NCBI GenBank assembly: GCA_025677815.1
Contig: JAIXMP010000014.1
Coordinates: forward strand, 1,018,050-1,082,049
Direction of reading: 5' to 3'
DNA: 64,000 bases
Source: Phascolomyces articulosus
Lineage: Eukaryota > Mucoromycota > Mucoromycetes > Mucorales > Lichtheimiaceae
How positions within the stretch are numbered: the stretch's first letter is position 1; each line of letters starts with the position of its first letter. Made by a program: the position numbers and the translations under genes. The notes beneath the pieces are model-generated. The model did no database searches. It saw only the letters and a list, made by a program, of their open reading frames with translations, and was not told where the DNA came from. Below are positions 46,893 to 56,925 of the stretch, one piece after another.

Positions 46893-47792
46893 ATGGTTTA
46901 CGAAGAACGTATCTATTTGGTTGGCGCGACTGGTAATATTGGAAAGCCCCTTGTACAAAAATTATTACAAGACCCAAAGGTTGCTTTGACTCTATTTACG
47001 CGAAAGGCTTCGAAGGTTCAAGAAATCTTTGGTACCGACCATTCAGAAGGTAAAATTACCATTGTCGAAGGTGACTATGACAATAAAAGATCATTTGAAG
47101 ATTCCATCACGGGTCACACTCGTCTTTTCCTCCTCCTTCATCCTTCGAATGATTATGCACGTACTGCACAAGGAATCGCCGAGATAGCTTACAATGCAGG
47201 TGTCAAACAAATTGTATTGATTTCTGGTATTATTGCAAGTTTGCCTTGGCACAGTTCATCGTTTAACTTGGGAGCACGACAATTGGAGCAAGGTATCCTT
47301 TCCATTCCCAACAAGACTTCATTTGTCACGTTACGTCCTGCCTACTTTATGTCCAATATCTTTCAGGGGGATGTCCATACCATCAAATCAGCCAACAAGT
47401 TTTTTGATTCACGTGAAAAAGATCAAACGCGACCTTGGATTTCTCCCAAAGATATTGGTGAATTGGCTGCTATTATCCTTCAAGAGCCAGTCGAAAAACA
47501 TGGTGATGCCGTCTATGAGATGATTGGTGATCCAGCTACGCCAGTGCAACAAGCTGAAGCTCTCACTCGTGTCCTTGGTCGTGAAATTGCCTATGAAAAA
47601 ATTACAGATGAACAAAATTATGAAATGCTCACCAAACAAGCGGGTATGCCACATGGGCTTGCATTCATGTTCACACAACTACCTGTTTCATTGGGTCAAC
47701 ATGGCAAGACAGTTGGTTTGTCCATACTTCTTGGTCGTCAACCACAAACTTTAGAACAATGGATTGAAGAAAACAAGACCGCATTTTTGTAA
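46893..47792 (+). CDS. NmrA-type NAD(P)-binding protein, copy 2
   Basis: Single exon, 299 aa. Seen: YLVGATGNIGKPLVQKLL cofactor loop, TLFTRKASK, ITIVEGDYDN, QIVLISGIIASLPW, LRPAYFMSNIFQGD, RPWISPKDIGELAA and a C-terminal EQWIEENKTAFL. It aligns end to end with the gene at 42376, with one 3-residue difference in length, mostly conservative changes, and the most divergence around residues 85-135 (substrate side). The orientation is opposite, so the two point away from each other. Family role: NAD(P)-dependent redox sensing or reduction of quinone-like substrates; the specific role is unknown. The start Met is unambiguous, with a TATA box 97 bp upstream. Confidence 0.87.
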   Translation: MVYEERIYLVGATGNIGKPLVQKLLQDPKVALTLFTRKASKVQEIFGTDHSEGKITIVEGDYDNKRSFEDSITGHTRLFLLLHPSNDYARTAQGIAEIAYNAGVKQIVLISGIIASLPWHSSSFNLGARQLEQGILSIPNKTSFVTLRPAYFMSNIFQGDVHTIKSANKFFDSREKDQTRPWISPKDIGELAAIILQEPVEKHGDAVYEMIGDPATPVQQAEALTRVLGREIAYEKITDEQNYEMLTKQAGMPHGLAFMFTQLPVSLGQHGKTVGLSILLGRQPQTLEQWIEENKTAFL

Positions 47793-48935
47793 AGCATAGT
47801 ATTATATAATAGTACTAGTAACATTACTATGTATTTTGTACTTATAATAAAAACCAGCAAACTGTTGATACCATTATATTTATTATATTTCCATCTTTAT
47901 ATGAATGATTTCTATAAACCAGGATTTTGTTCGCTTGTCATTCAGATATTATTAACCTGGTTAATAAAAGAATTATCAGTATTATTTTTTTTGTAGAAAA
48001 AATGAATTCTCATCATCGTATAATTTAACCTCTCTTGTTGTAAAAGGATTATAATTTGTTGTTTTGGAGACGTACTGTATTGAAACAGTGTATTCCTGTT
48101 TCTGCCTGGGTCAAGAAACCATGGTGTCTTAAAACATGATTAAAGGGATCATATCTGCCACCACTGTATTATGCAAATTAACGTAACACCAACTAAAAAC
48201 TCTCACTGGTTGTACTATATCAAAATATCATTGGGCGAGAAAACCCTAATCACTGTAGCGCATCACTTCAGTTGGGGTGTGGAATAATAAATTCCGTACC
48301 AAAAAAAAAAAAGAAAAATCTCTTTTTCCTTATTGTTCAAAATAAATAGTTTGATGGTAGTAAATCATGTGTCATGGTGTATTTTATATATTTATTTATA
48401 AATAGTGTCTTTTGGATAACAAGGATAAAAAAAAAGAAAACGGGTATCAACAATCCTATTTTGTGAATCGTAAAAAAGAAAATGAGTATCCTATAGACTA
48501 TTTCGGATATCGAGAAGATATGGGTATCCAGAGTTGGGTATCCAGAGTTGGTGTTAATTAAGTATTGAAAATTTTTCTTCATCGTAATGATAATATGTAT
48601 GTACAAACAAAATGTCTACAACGCGCATCCCTGAAAAAATGTGCTTCATTATCCCAAATTGATAAATAAGAAGCACCAACTTGGAAATTGGTTCATGCCA
48701 CCATCATTTGTTTTATATAAACAGAAATTACTTACTATGTTTTTTGAATAGGGTGCACAGAATTGATCTTTACATATCTATTTATTTTTGCTTTTGTAAA
48801 GAAGTACTCACATTCAAAACTAGAGCCGTTATTCTTATTTATGCCTTAATGGACTATAATTACCAAACTGTTTTCATCCATTCCTTTCTTTCTCTCTCAC
48901 TTTTTTTTTCAAAAGAATTTGTGTGCAAAAACAAT
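47793..48935. other. Intergenic stretch upstream of the sulfotransferase-family gene
   Basis: 1.1 kb, AT-rich. It contains a 15-base direct duplication (GGGTATCCAGAGTTG twice) at about 48520-48551 and pyrimidine-rich sequence just before 48936. No gene is supported. Confidence 0.45.
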
Positions 48936-49800
48936 ATGACACCATTGAAAGTCATTGGAGTAGGAGTTAGTCGATCGGGAACAAATAGCTCAAAATTTGC
49001 ATTGGAAACACTTGGGTAACAACGATCATTTCACAGAGAAAAATTTCACTATAATTGATAGTAATGATCAAAGTAAACATTTAATTAATGCAAATAATGC
49101 CAATATATGTAGATATAAAACACATCATATTCGTGAGATGATAGAGAATGATTTACATCCTGAGCGCGTTATAGATGCATATAAAAATCCGGAAAAATCT
49201 GTAGATTGGAACGAACTGTATGGTGATTTCAATAATGGTGTAGAATTGTATTTTGACTATATTAAACCCGCCCCTCAAGTTAAAAGGCAACTCTGGCATT
49301 CAGCATGTTCATGTTTTGCTACCAGTTTATTATATTATTGTCTTCGTAGCCCAACCTTTTGTTTTGTTGACAGACTAATTGAATATTTTCCAGATGCCAA
49401 AGTGATCCTAACAAAGCGTAATCCTGATGTTTGGTATAAGTCCGTAATAAATACTATTTGCAAGCTTCGAAATGAGATTACTAGTGATAATTACCAAGAA
49501 TACGCAGTATTGAACCGAGAATTGATCAAAATGATTTGCCTAAATGGCCTAGCGTCGGAAGGGGAAGCAATTTACGATCAGCTTGAAGTTGTAAAAGCAC
49601 GTTACAAAGCACATAATAAATATATCATGGAAACCGTTCCTGCAGAGCGCTTATTGGTACTGGATCTACGGGATGGAATGATTTGGGACAAGCTTTGTAC
49701 TTTTCTTGACAAACCAATTCCTTTAGAACCATTCCAATTCCTGTCTTTATATAGTAATAGTAGTCCAAAAATCCTTGTTAGATTCTTTAGCTCAACGTGA
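48936..49800 (+). CDS. Sulfotransferase-family (P-loop) protein, 3' end altered by a mobile unit
   Basis: Three exons: 48936-49015, 49113-49247 and 49350-49800, all phase-2 junctions; 221 aa. Exon 1 carries GVSRSGTNSSKFALETLG, the PAPS-type P-loop of the fungal/animal Sulfotransfer_4-like family. Exon 2 gives YKTHHIREM and DWNELYGDF. Exon 3 gives CFVDRLIEYFPDAKVILTKRNPDVWYKS, the family's strongest block. The second intron was chosen because it removes about 34 atypical residues and joins GVEF to PTFCF as expected. The final residues are not typical, and the TGA at 49798 lies inside the terminal inverted repeat that starts at 49786, so the original C terminus was probably replaced. Expression and function are therefore doubtful. 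The substrate is unknown. Confidence 0.7.
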
Positions 49801-49967
49801 GTGTGTAGTACGAGTGTGTAGCACGAGTAGGAGTGAGAGTAGTGTAGGAATGGTTATGGGGTTGGTTGTGATGATGGAGTGTATTTATGTGGTTTATGCA
49901 GGTTATGCGGGGAAGGGGTGAAATATTAAAAAAGTCGGAGAGGGACTTTTTTGATAGGAAATGAGAG
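49786..49967 (+). repeat. Left terminal inverted repeat (182 bp)
   Basis: Starts TTTAGCTCAACGTGAGTGTG and runs through AATGGTTATGGG, GATGATGGAGTGT and GTGAAATATTAAAAAA to GGAAATGAGA. It matches the reverse complement of 53624-53818 with scattered substitutions and small indels. Confidence 0.85.
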
Positions 49968-51689
49968 GAGACGAGACGAGACGAAAGGATATGAGGGTTG
50001 AGTGGGATGACTGAGGTGAGTAACTGCTGTTAAAGGTTGGTGGTGTGGGTTGGTTATTATTACTATTAGTTAATGGCGGGTTTAGAGATGTATTATTTTC
50101 ATAATGTGAGCAGTGTATAAAAAAGGAGATTTTCGTCTGGTGTGTTTTCATTCCGCAATGGTGGTACAAGATGTCAAACAAGAAAAAAAAAGGAGTTGAA
50201 TGTCATTTTTCTTTTTTCACTTTCTCTTTCCCACTTTCCCACTTTCCCACTTTTTATGAATAATATTATATTACAATAGTTCATGTAAGTAGATACTTGT
50301 AAATATGACTGACGACTAAAAAAAATCCGCCTTCTTTCTTTTTCTACATAGATACTACATAGATATTCTTTATAACACTTTATTCTTTTTAATCGATTCA
50401 TCGACTCAGCGATTCATCGATGATTGAAACGATTAGCAGGAGGAGGTATAGGAAACGTTTCACAATTTCTGCCAGTTTCTATACGTGAATAGAAATATGC
50501 AACAGAGGGTGAGAGAGACGAAATCTTGAGTGATATACATTTACGATGAAAAAATTCCTTTTTTTTTTTTGCTAACGATTTTTTTTTCGTCCATCTATAT
50601 ATTGCATATTATTATTATTGAAGAGTCTATCGTCACTATCGTTGTTACTGGAGATGGTACCTGATCCATATGGAAACTTTAGATATGCAAATAAACGCCA
50701 TCTATGTTCTTGAAACGTAAGTTTTATTTATATTTGTCTGCGACTCTGTGACAGATTTTCAAACAAAGGCTTATCAATATGATACACTGTTACTGACTTT
50801 TCTATTCTTATATTTTATTATTCGTGGTGATCACCAATTTTTTGCTACCAGGAATGAATTCAAGTAACAGATTTTTGTGCAAGTGACAAATGTGCCCGTT
50901 ATGATTGGCATCGGATGGTATTATGGGTAAAACGGGGAGACGGTGGGAGAGACATTTTTTTTATATTTATATTTTTGTTATATAGGCCCATCATTACGGC
51001 TGTTACTATAGCAGTAGTAAGAGCCGGTGTGTCTATGAATATTGTTATTTATGTATTACAAGGGGATGCTCTGACACGAAATAGGAAACGATCTTTTGGA
51101 AAATGAAAGTTTTGTTATTTATTTGCAGTAAGTAGAATATATAAATAGAATGTTGTTGTTACATAGTTTACATAGTAATAAATATTATTGAACTCAATGA
51201 AATGATACACACCTTGTCTTCCACAATAAGTGAAGCGGTTACTTTGACATTTTTTAAATGAGACGAGTATTTTGACATGATGGTGACGGGATACATATAT
51301 TAGATGGACATGACCCCATCCTCTAAATAATATATAATTTTCCATCTTTTTTTATTGACGCCATATGACAGTATCAAAATAATACCGAAAACACAGTATA
51401 TAAGGCTACCCTTTTCATAACCATTTTGTATATAATATATGGTAACGCTGCACTTGTTTTTTTTTTTATTGACAAGGTCTGCTGCGCATCCGAAAGTGTT
51501 TTGAAAAAAAGAAGTGGATCAAGAAAGAAAAAGTGGATTAGGATTAAAAGATTAATCTTTCAATGAATAAACGATTGCGTGTTTTTTTATTAAAGACTTT
51601 TAACATGAAGAAACTAATGTGTTAAAAAAAAGCCCAAGACAATAAAAGACTTTATTATTATGATTGCTATTGTGATTAAGTTCTAACTT

Positions 51690-51890
51690 GACTAATGGAC
51701 CAGTGCTTGTAAGGTTGTTTGGGTCGTTTCTTCCTTGTTCTTGACTAACGGACAGTGCTTGTAAGGCTGTAAGGCTGTTTGGACCACTTCTTGCTCATTC
51801 TTAACCAATGGACCCGTGCTTGTAAGGCTGTAAGGTTGTTTGGACCGTTTCTTGCTCGTTCTTGTCTTGGCTTGCTTGTAAAAATCGTTC
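51690..51890 (-). repeat. Tandem repeat array with an open 66-codon frame
   Basis: Three full units and a partial one, period 52-61 bases, each containing GTGCTTGTAAGG, a GTTTGG, and TTCTTGCTCGTTCTT-like parts. On the minus strand (51892-51692) the array is an open 66-codon frame whose product repeats a Lys/Gln/Thr-rich motif (PLVKNE.E..QTALQ). The same frame is kept in the second copy at 62335-62535. Whether it is translated is unknown. Confidence 0.65.
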
Positions 51891-52017
51891 ATGACAAAAT
51901 ACTAATACTAATAATAATAATAATAATAATAATAGCAGTCAATTGGCTCCATTTCCCCCCACCAATCCCTTCCATTTCTCTCCATTTCTCTCCATTCCCC
52001 ACCCTAAATAGCAGTCT

Positions 52018-52270
52018 CCCGAAGGCTAATAGTGAATACCCCACTGCAGCTGGCCAGACCGAGCAAAGCTCAACATTTCACGTCCAGAAGCTACTACAAA
52101 GGGCACTCGCCATTTCCCACCAATCCCCACCAATCCCCACCATTTCTCTTCACTTGTCACCCTAAATAGCACATCTTCCCGAAGGCTAAGAGTGAATACC
52201 CCACTCCAGCTGGCCAGACTGAGCAAAGCTCAACATTTCACGTCCAGAAGAATGCTACAAAGGGCAACGA
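52018..52270 (+). repeat. 160-bp tandem duplication
   Basis: Units start CCCGAAGGCTAATAGTGAAT at 52018 and 52178. They share CAGCTGGCCAGACCGAGC and CATTTCACGTCCAGAAG, separated by CCATTTC/CACCAATCC microsatellite-like spacer. Also present in the second copy. Confidence 0.75.
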
Positions 52271-52805
52271 GGGAAAGAGAGGAAAAAAAAAAAAGACTAC
52301 ACTATGTAAATTCTATTGAACACTAGAGGCGACGGAGTTTACCGCTGCGGCAATGGCCAATCAAGAGCTCACTTTCTAAAATTAGTACTACGTGACAATT
52401 AACATAGTTTTCTTAACATAGCGTGCTCATAATACCTTCTAAACGAAATAAGCATATATTTTATCGTTTATACAATTTATTATATATAATCTTTTTATAC
52501 ATATTGCTCAATATATTTTATTTAGTCATATTATCATTATTATTATTACCTATAATATACAAGCTTCTCTACAAAAACTATTAAATAAACTGTTCTGTTC
52601 TATCTATTTCAGGCTTTTGACACACATTTTACATAAACAATATATGGTTTATCATTTCTACAACGTATTTCCATTAGCTACATTCTTAAATTCTTATTTT
52701 TTACAATAATAATTTTGGCGCCATGGTCCCTTTTTTTGTTAGAATGAGTTTTCGATGCATGAAAATTATAGGCAATCAACGAGTGATTTATGTCTATATA
52801 CATAC

Positions 52806-53234
52806 TGTGGCATATTTACGTATCCACACTTCTTCTCACATATATAATCACCGATACTACTACATCGCGTTATTACAAATAAATAAATAATAATATAAAT
52901 AAATAATATCGGTTGGCTCACATAATCCTCATTCCAATAATAATACAATAATAATACAATAATAATATAATATCATAATAATATAATAATGATCCTGGAA
53001 TATATACCCGTTATATCAAACAAATGTAATAATAGCAAACTACCATGATCAGCGATTAAGTGGCATGGATAAGAAAACATATTAATATTGTACTTGTAAA
53101 ACTAGAATATAATTATCTTTACTTTTATAATCATCTTTACTATTATAATAAATCTATATCGATTCTCACAAGACTTCTTCTGTCTCTATCCCTCTTTGTC
53201 ATTAATTCTATCGTCAATTCTTATCCATACCACA
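52806..53234 (-). mobile_element. 429-bp LTR-like unit, copy A
   Basis: On the plus strand it starts TGTGGCATATTTACG and ends CTTATCCATACCACA. Read on the minus strand it is TGTGGTATGG...ATGCCACA, with imperfect terminal inversion and TG...CA ends as in LTRs. The same unit ends copy B (60993-61421), and a diverged copy lies at 32406. In all three, the TGTGGTATGG end is the point where similarity stops, so it is a true element end. No flanking duplication is seen. Confidence 0.65.
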
Positions 53235-53623
53235 GTATGTCTTATAAAGCTTTATTTAATAGGTAGTAGGCTCATCTTCAAGACTATCAAGATGATATTA
53301 TCCAGATTCCATTCCAGGGTCAATGTTCCATGTGCGACAAAAAAAATTATTAAAATTCCAAGAAGAGATTTTAGAAACCCTGTAAATCCAAAGAGTGGTT
53401 CGATTATTAAAATGTCAATTTAAAAGCTTTGTAGTAAATGACGCTATGCTTTTTTTTAAAAAAAAATAGAGCTAATTAATTTGAATATATACATGGAATA
53501 AAAGTTTGCAAATATGTAACAACAGCCATCGATTTTCTATCTAACACTTTTCTGGTGCTTTTTGATATTTTTTGTTTTTATTATAGTCGAAAGTCATACT
53601 ATTTAATCTACTTTTTTTTTTGG

Positions 53624-53818
53624 TCTCATTTCCTGTCAAAAATTTCCCTCTCCGATTTTTTTAATATTTCACCCTTTCCCCGCATAAACTGCATAAACCA
53701 CATAAACCACATAAACACACTCCATCATCACAACCTTCCCATAACCATTCCTACACCACCCCCAATCCTACTCGTACTCGTACTACACACTTGTACTACA
53801 CACTCACGTTGAGCTAAA
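53624..53818 (-). repeat. Right terminal inverted repeat (195 bp)
   Basis: Inverted partner of 49786-49967, ending CTCACGTTGAGCTAAA. It has one extra CATAAACCA-type unit compared with the left arm, which explains most of the length difference. Confidence 0.85.
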
Positions 53819-55139
53819 CCTTCCGTCATTACTACCATGCAGAATGGCATACAATAATTTCAACATATACGTATGTAATTTTTATAGAGAAAACAAAATC
53901 ATTTTCTCATATATATACCGTTGCTCGTCGATGAAAACATAGTCAAGATATTTTTATTAATACAATATCCGCATTATATCAGGATCTAACATGACTGTCT
54001 ACGCGTGAAGTTATAAAAGAAGAGAAAAATATGTTTTTTCAGTCACAACTACTTGTCATTTATTAATCATTCATGAATAATAGTACAACAAGAAGGTAGA
54101 TCGATTTATAATGTGTTTATACGAGATTGTCTCTTATTATTATATTATTACGTAATTTTTTTTTGTATCTATGATGAATATTTTTTGATTATTATTTTTC
54201 TAAGGCGTTAATAGAGTTGCTACTAAAAAACCCTTTTGTAAGATATTGAAATGGATTATTATTATTGTGTGATGGAAGATAATATTATTTTTTAATAGAC
54301 ATTTAGTATCTTATTATGGTAGCAGAGGAACGATAGTTTCAGATGAAATGATCAAGAATGGTGGTTATATTGGGGGACAGTAGTAGATAATATAGTTCAT
54401 AAAATAGCTGAATTATTCAGCAGTATAAAAGGATTCGATTCTTGACACTGCAACCATAATAAAGATTTTTTCCCCCTTCATGATAATAGCATGTTGAAAT
54501 AATATGCGCAGGTAAATGTGCTTTATGCTTGGAAACAAAATATGGAGCAGTGGTAATCATGGGACTTAAGCGTCATCAATTTTTGCTATTTCTGACGCCG
54601 CAGTAACTCTCACCCAACTTTGACCAACATTCTCCTCTCCACCCAATAGACACACATTTTTTCTTCTACAAAAATGAAACTTCTTCAAGTTGCCAATGAA
54701 AAAGGTACTTTTGAAATCTTTACGACGTTTTCAATGATCCTCTCTTGACAATGGATAACTTTATTTCAATCTAGTATTGCTTTTTCACTGAACTAATTAA
54801 CCAAACATTTTTTTTTAATTCAGTTAACAATTCTACTGCTTTCCATTTGTTTTCAAGTTACAGAAACTTCATGCTGTTTTCGAAGGAACCTTTGAAATCT
54901 TTACGACGTTTTTAATGATCCTCTCTTGACATTGAATGGCCTTAATTGCTTTTTTCTTACTGATTTATTTAATCAACCTTCTTTATTCTCTCAAACTTTT
55001 CCTCCAATACTTTTTTTTTCGTTTACCATTCCATATCTTCATTTTGCTTATGCATTCTTTTTTATATTATATTCTTTATTTTTAGTATTCTCAAACTTAT
55101 TTTTTTACGTTCATTCTTCTATTTGGATCTTCTCAAGTC
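53819..55139. other. Intergenic stretch with a tandem duplication
   Basis: No complete gene. Near 54600-54710 there is a promoter-like CT-rich leader and a short possible first exon (ATG at 54674, 31 nt, then a GTACTT donor), but nothing downstream extends it. The duplicated block is listed next. Confidence 0.4.
54701..54931 (+). repeat. Direct repeat, about 50 bp, period about 181
   Basis: TTTGAAATCTTTACGACGTT followed by a TCAATGATCCTCTCTTGACA-like tail occurs at 54701-54750 and 54883-54931, with few differences. Weaker similarity continues downstream of both, so the original duplication was longer. Confidence 0.8.
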
Positions 55140-55975
55140 ATTTCGAAATGAATGCCGTTATATTGTTTCCAAAGCATTCAAGGCTCCAATGTTTTCTTTT
55201 TCTGGTCGATGCCATTTCTTCCCTTTTGGTCAAGCCTATGCTCTGCTTTTCGTATTAGCCAAGTCTATGTAGTTTTGGTACATATGGCAACGGGTTCGAC
55301 TCCTGTACTTGGTTCAAGGGGCCTGAGTTCTTGTTGGTGCCAGGTCCCACTGGATATGGCGCGTCTTTTTGACAATCCAACGGAGCCGAGGAGACGACAG
55401 TTGGTTTAGCTGAGGTTAAGGTGCAGTCTTCTGTTTCCCTTTCGGCACACCCAAGGTTGTGGTCAGTAACCATTCGCATGCAAGGAAGAAGTCAGACTTA
55501 GGAACTGGCCAGGGTACAGTACTTGCATGTGCCCACAACGGTCTGTATAATCTTGGTAGAATTGTCCTTATTGTGTACTCTGGAAGGAGGTTGATTTCCT
55601 TTGATCAACTAAATGCACATTTTGGAGGCTAACAGTGCGATAGCCATACGTATCTGCATTCCACAGATCTCGCATTCCCTGGGAGTAATTTGACTATCCA
55701 TAGTCATCCCGCTTGTGCAGTTAGTACAACCAAGTGTTCGAAAACGGCTTTCGGTTGCCCATGAGTCTTTGCAGTCGACTCTAAATGCTGTGTCCGTTCA
55801 TGACAAAAACTGTCGAGGCAGTGCTACCATTTTACATGGTAGCCTTCCACCACATCAGCAAGAAAAAAGTGCTCGGGCGAAAAAGCCATGTGAGAAGGGG
55901 ATGAAACCAATAAAAGAGGGGAACGAAAACAAAAGAGGGGCGCGAAGGAAGAGAGTTGTCCATGCATGAAATATT
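55140..55975 (+). other. GC-richer island of unknown origin
   Basis: Base composition shifts to roughly half G+C, unlike the surrounding AT-rich DNA. An 84-codon plus-strand frame (55715-55969) ends in a basic Lys/Arg-rich tail but matches no domain I know. It could be part of a non-LTR element, a pseudogene or a structured RNA. A tRNA-like fold at its start is listed separately. Confidence 0.35.
55258..55313 (+). other. Armless tRNA-like fold
   Basis: GCCAAGT (55258-55264) pairs with ACTTGGT (55307-55313) as a 7-bp acceptor stem (one G-U). ACGGG/CCTGT closes a T-arm with a canonical TTCGACT loop, including a GGTTCGACTCC B box. In between, TATGTA/TACATA forms a 6-bp hairpin with a 7-base loop where the D and anticodon arms should be. 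It is too short for a cytosolic tRNA: about 56 nt with no anticodon arm. It could be a tRNA-derived SINE head, a tRNA remnant or coincidence. Confidence 0.35.
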
Positions 55976-56435
55976 TTACCTTTTTCTCTTTGTTAAAATA
56001 ATAGGTGAAATTTCGAGTGCCATAGCCAACAAAAAAAATCAATATGAATTCATAACATTGATAGCCCATCTGCTCCTGTTCTGTCTGTATGTATTTCAAT
56101 TATAACTATTTCATTACTAAAAGAAACTTTATATATGAGCAATTAAACTAATATATATTGTATATAAATATATATAATAGGTTATGCCGTTTCTCAAGCT
56201 GACGATTCTTAATCATGACCCGCCCCTGTTTTGCGGGTATGTTTTTTTTTCTGTTTCTTTGAACTATAACCACCTTTTTATAAAAGAAGAACAATTGACA
56301 AACATATGTATTTAGGCACGGTTTCCAAAGTGAACGATTTTCTCTGTTTCATCATGGTCTCTCTGCGTGGGTTTTCCTTTATCGATGAACAAGGAGCAAC
56401 GTTCAATGGATGGGCCAATTTGCAACAAAGACCTA

Positions 56436-56925
56436 GACCACTGTTCTTTTTGTCTTCTCTGTCAATCTCAGACACGGTTTCTTGTACGTGGTAAAATCTA
56501 TCAAGTAAACTAATGGAGATTGATGCACCGAGATTTCGAGACTGTATTTGGGTTTGGTTTCGGGTGTTTTATTTTTTCGTTATAAGGCTCCGTTCCAGGT
56601 GGATAAATAATGGAAACTGAAGCGTGACATCCTAAGTTGTCGAGCAGCCCAGGTTGTCGAGTCAAATGAAAAAAATAAGAAAGACATAGGCCACTGTTCT
56701 TTTGTCTTCTCTGTCATCTCAGACAGTTTCCTGTGAGTGGTAAAATTGATGAGGTAAACTCCTTGGAGATGATGCACCGAGATTTCGAGACTGTATTTGT
56801 TTTTTTTTCAGCTTCTTTTTTTTTCTTATAAGGCTCGTTCCTGGTGGATAAAAAATGGAAAAGAAAGCGCGGATACTTAATTGGTGCCGAGTCAAATGAA
56901 AAAAACGAAAGCCGCAAGATGAGAG
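56436..56925 (+). repeat. Tandem duplication, period about 255 bp
   Basis: Two units start near 56437 and 56692. Shared blocks include CCACTGTTCTTTT, GTCTTCTCTGTCA, GATGCACCGAGATTTCGAGA, TTATAAGGCTC, TGGTGGATAAA and GAGTCAAATGAAAAAAA. There are several indels, so it is not very recent. Confidence 0.8.

Larger units (their letters stand above)
50289..53234. repeat. Long inverted repeat, copy A (2946 bp)
   Basis: Recurs in reverse orientation at 60993-63938 with exactly the same length and only isolated single-base differences (for example near 50527, 50768, 51596 and 51934). Beyond 50288 similarity continues but drops sharply with indels; beyond 53234 it stops. It contains several 60-128-codon frames shared by both copies, two tandem-repeat arrays and the LTR-like unit. 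None of the frames has a recognisable domain, and their conservation reflects recent duplication. Confidence 0.92.
49786..53818. mobile_element. 4-kb unit bounded by about 190-bp terminal inverted repeats
   Basis: The outer ends carry a long inverted repeat (listed below). Inside is the 2946-bp segment duplicated at 60993-63938, including a 429-bp LTR-like unit. No transposase-like coding sequence is seen. No target-site duplication is apparent next to TTTAGC...GCTAAA. It may be a non-autonomous foldback-type element into which other repeats have inserted, or a chance arrangement of one repeat family in opposite orientations. Confidence 0.55.

Noticed and set aside
50650..50710. An OTU-protease-like 'DPYGNFRYAN' string
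   Set aside because: The frame stops soon after, the catalytic Cys context is absent, and no further OTU motifs follow in either copy.
51690..52270. CRISPR-like array
   Set aside because: Units are imperfect, adjacent and of variable period without unique spacers, in a eukaryotic genome; they are minisatellites.
49786..53818. Target-site duplication around the 190-bp inverted repeats
   Set aside because: The 8-9 bases on each side (ending GATTC on the left, starting CCTTC on the right) do not match in direct orientation.
55258..55313. A conventional tRNA gene
   Set aside because: Acceptor and T-arm are good, but the D and anticodon arms are replaced by one short hairpin, so it cannot be a normal cytosolic tRNA. 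Kept only as a tRNA-like fold.
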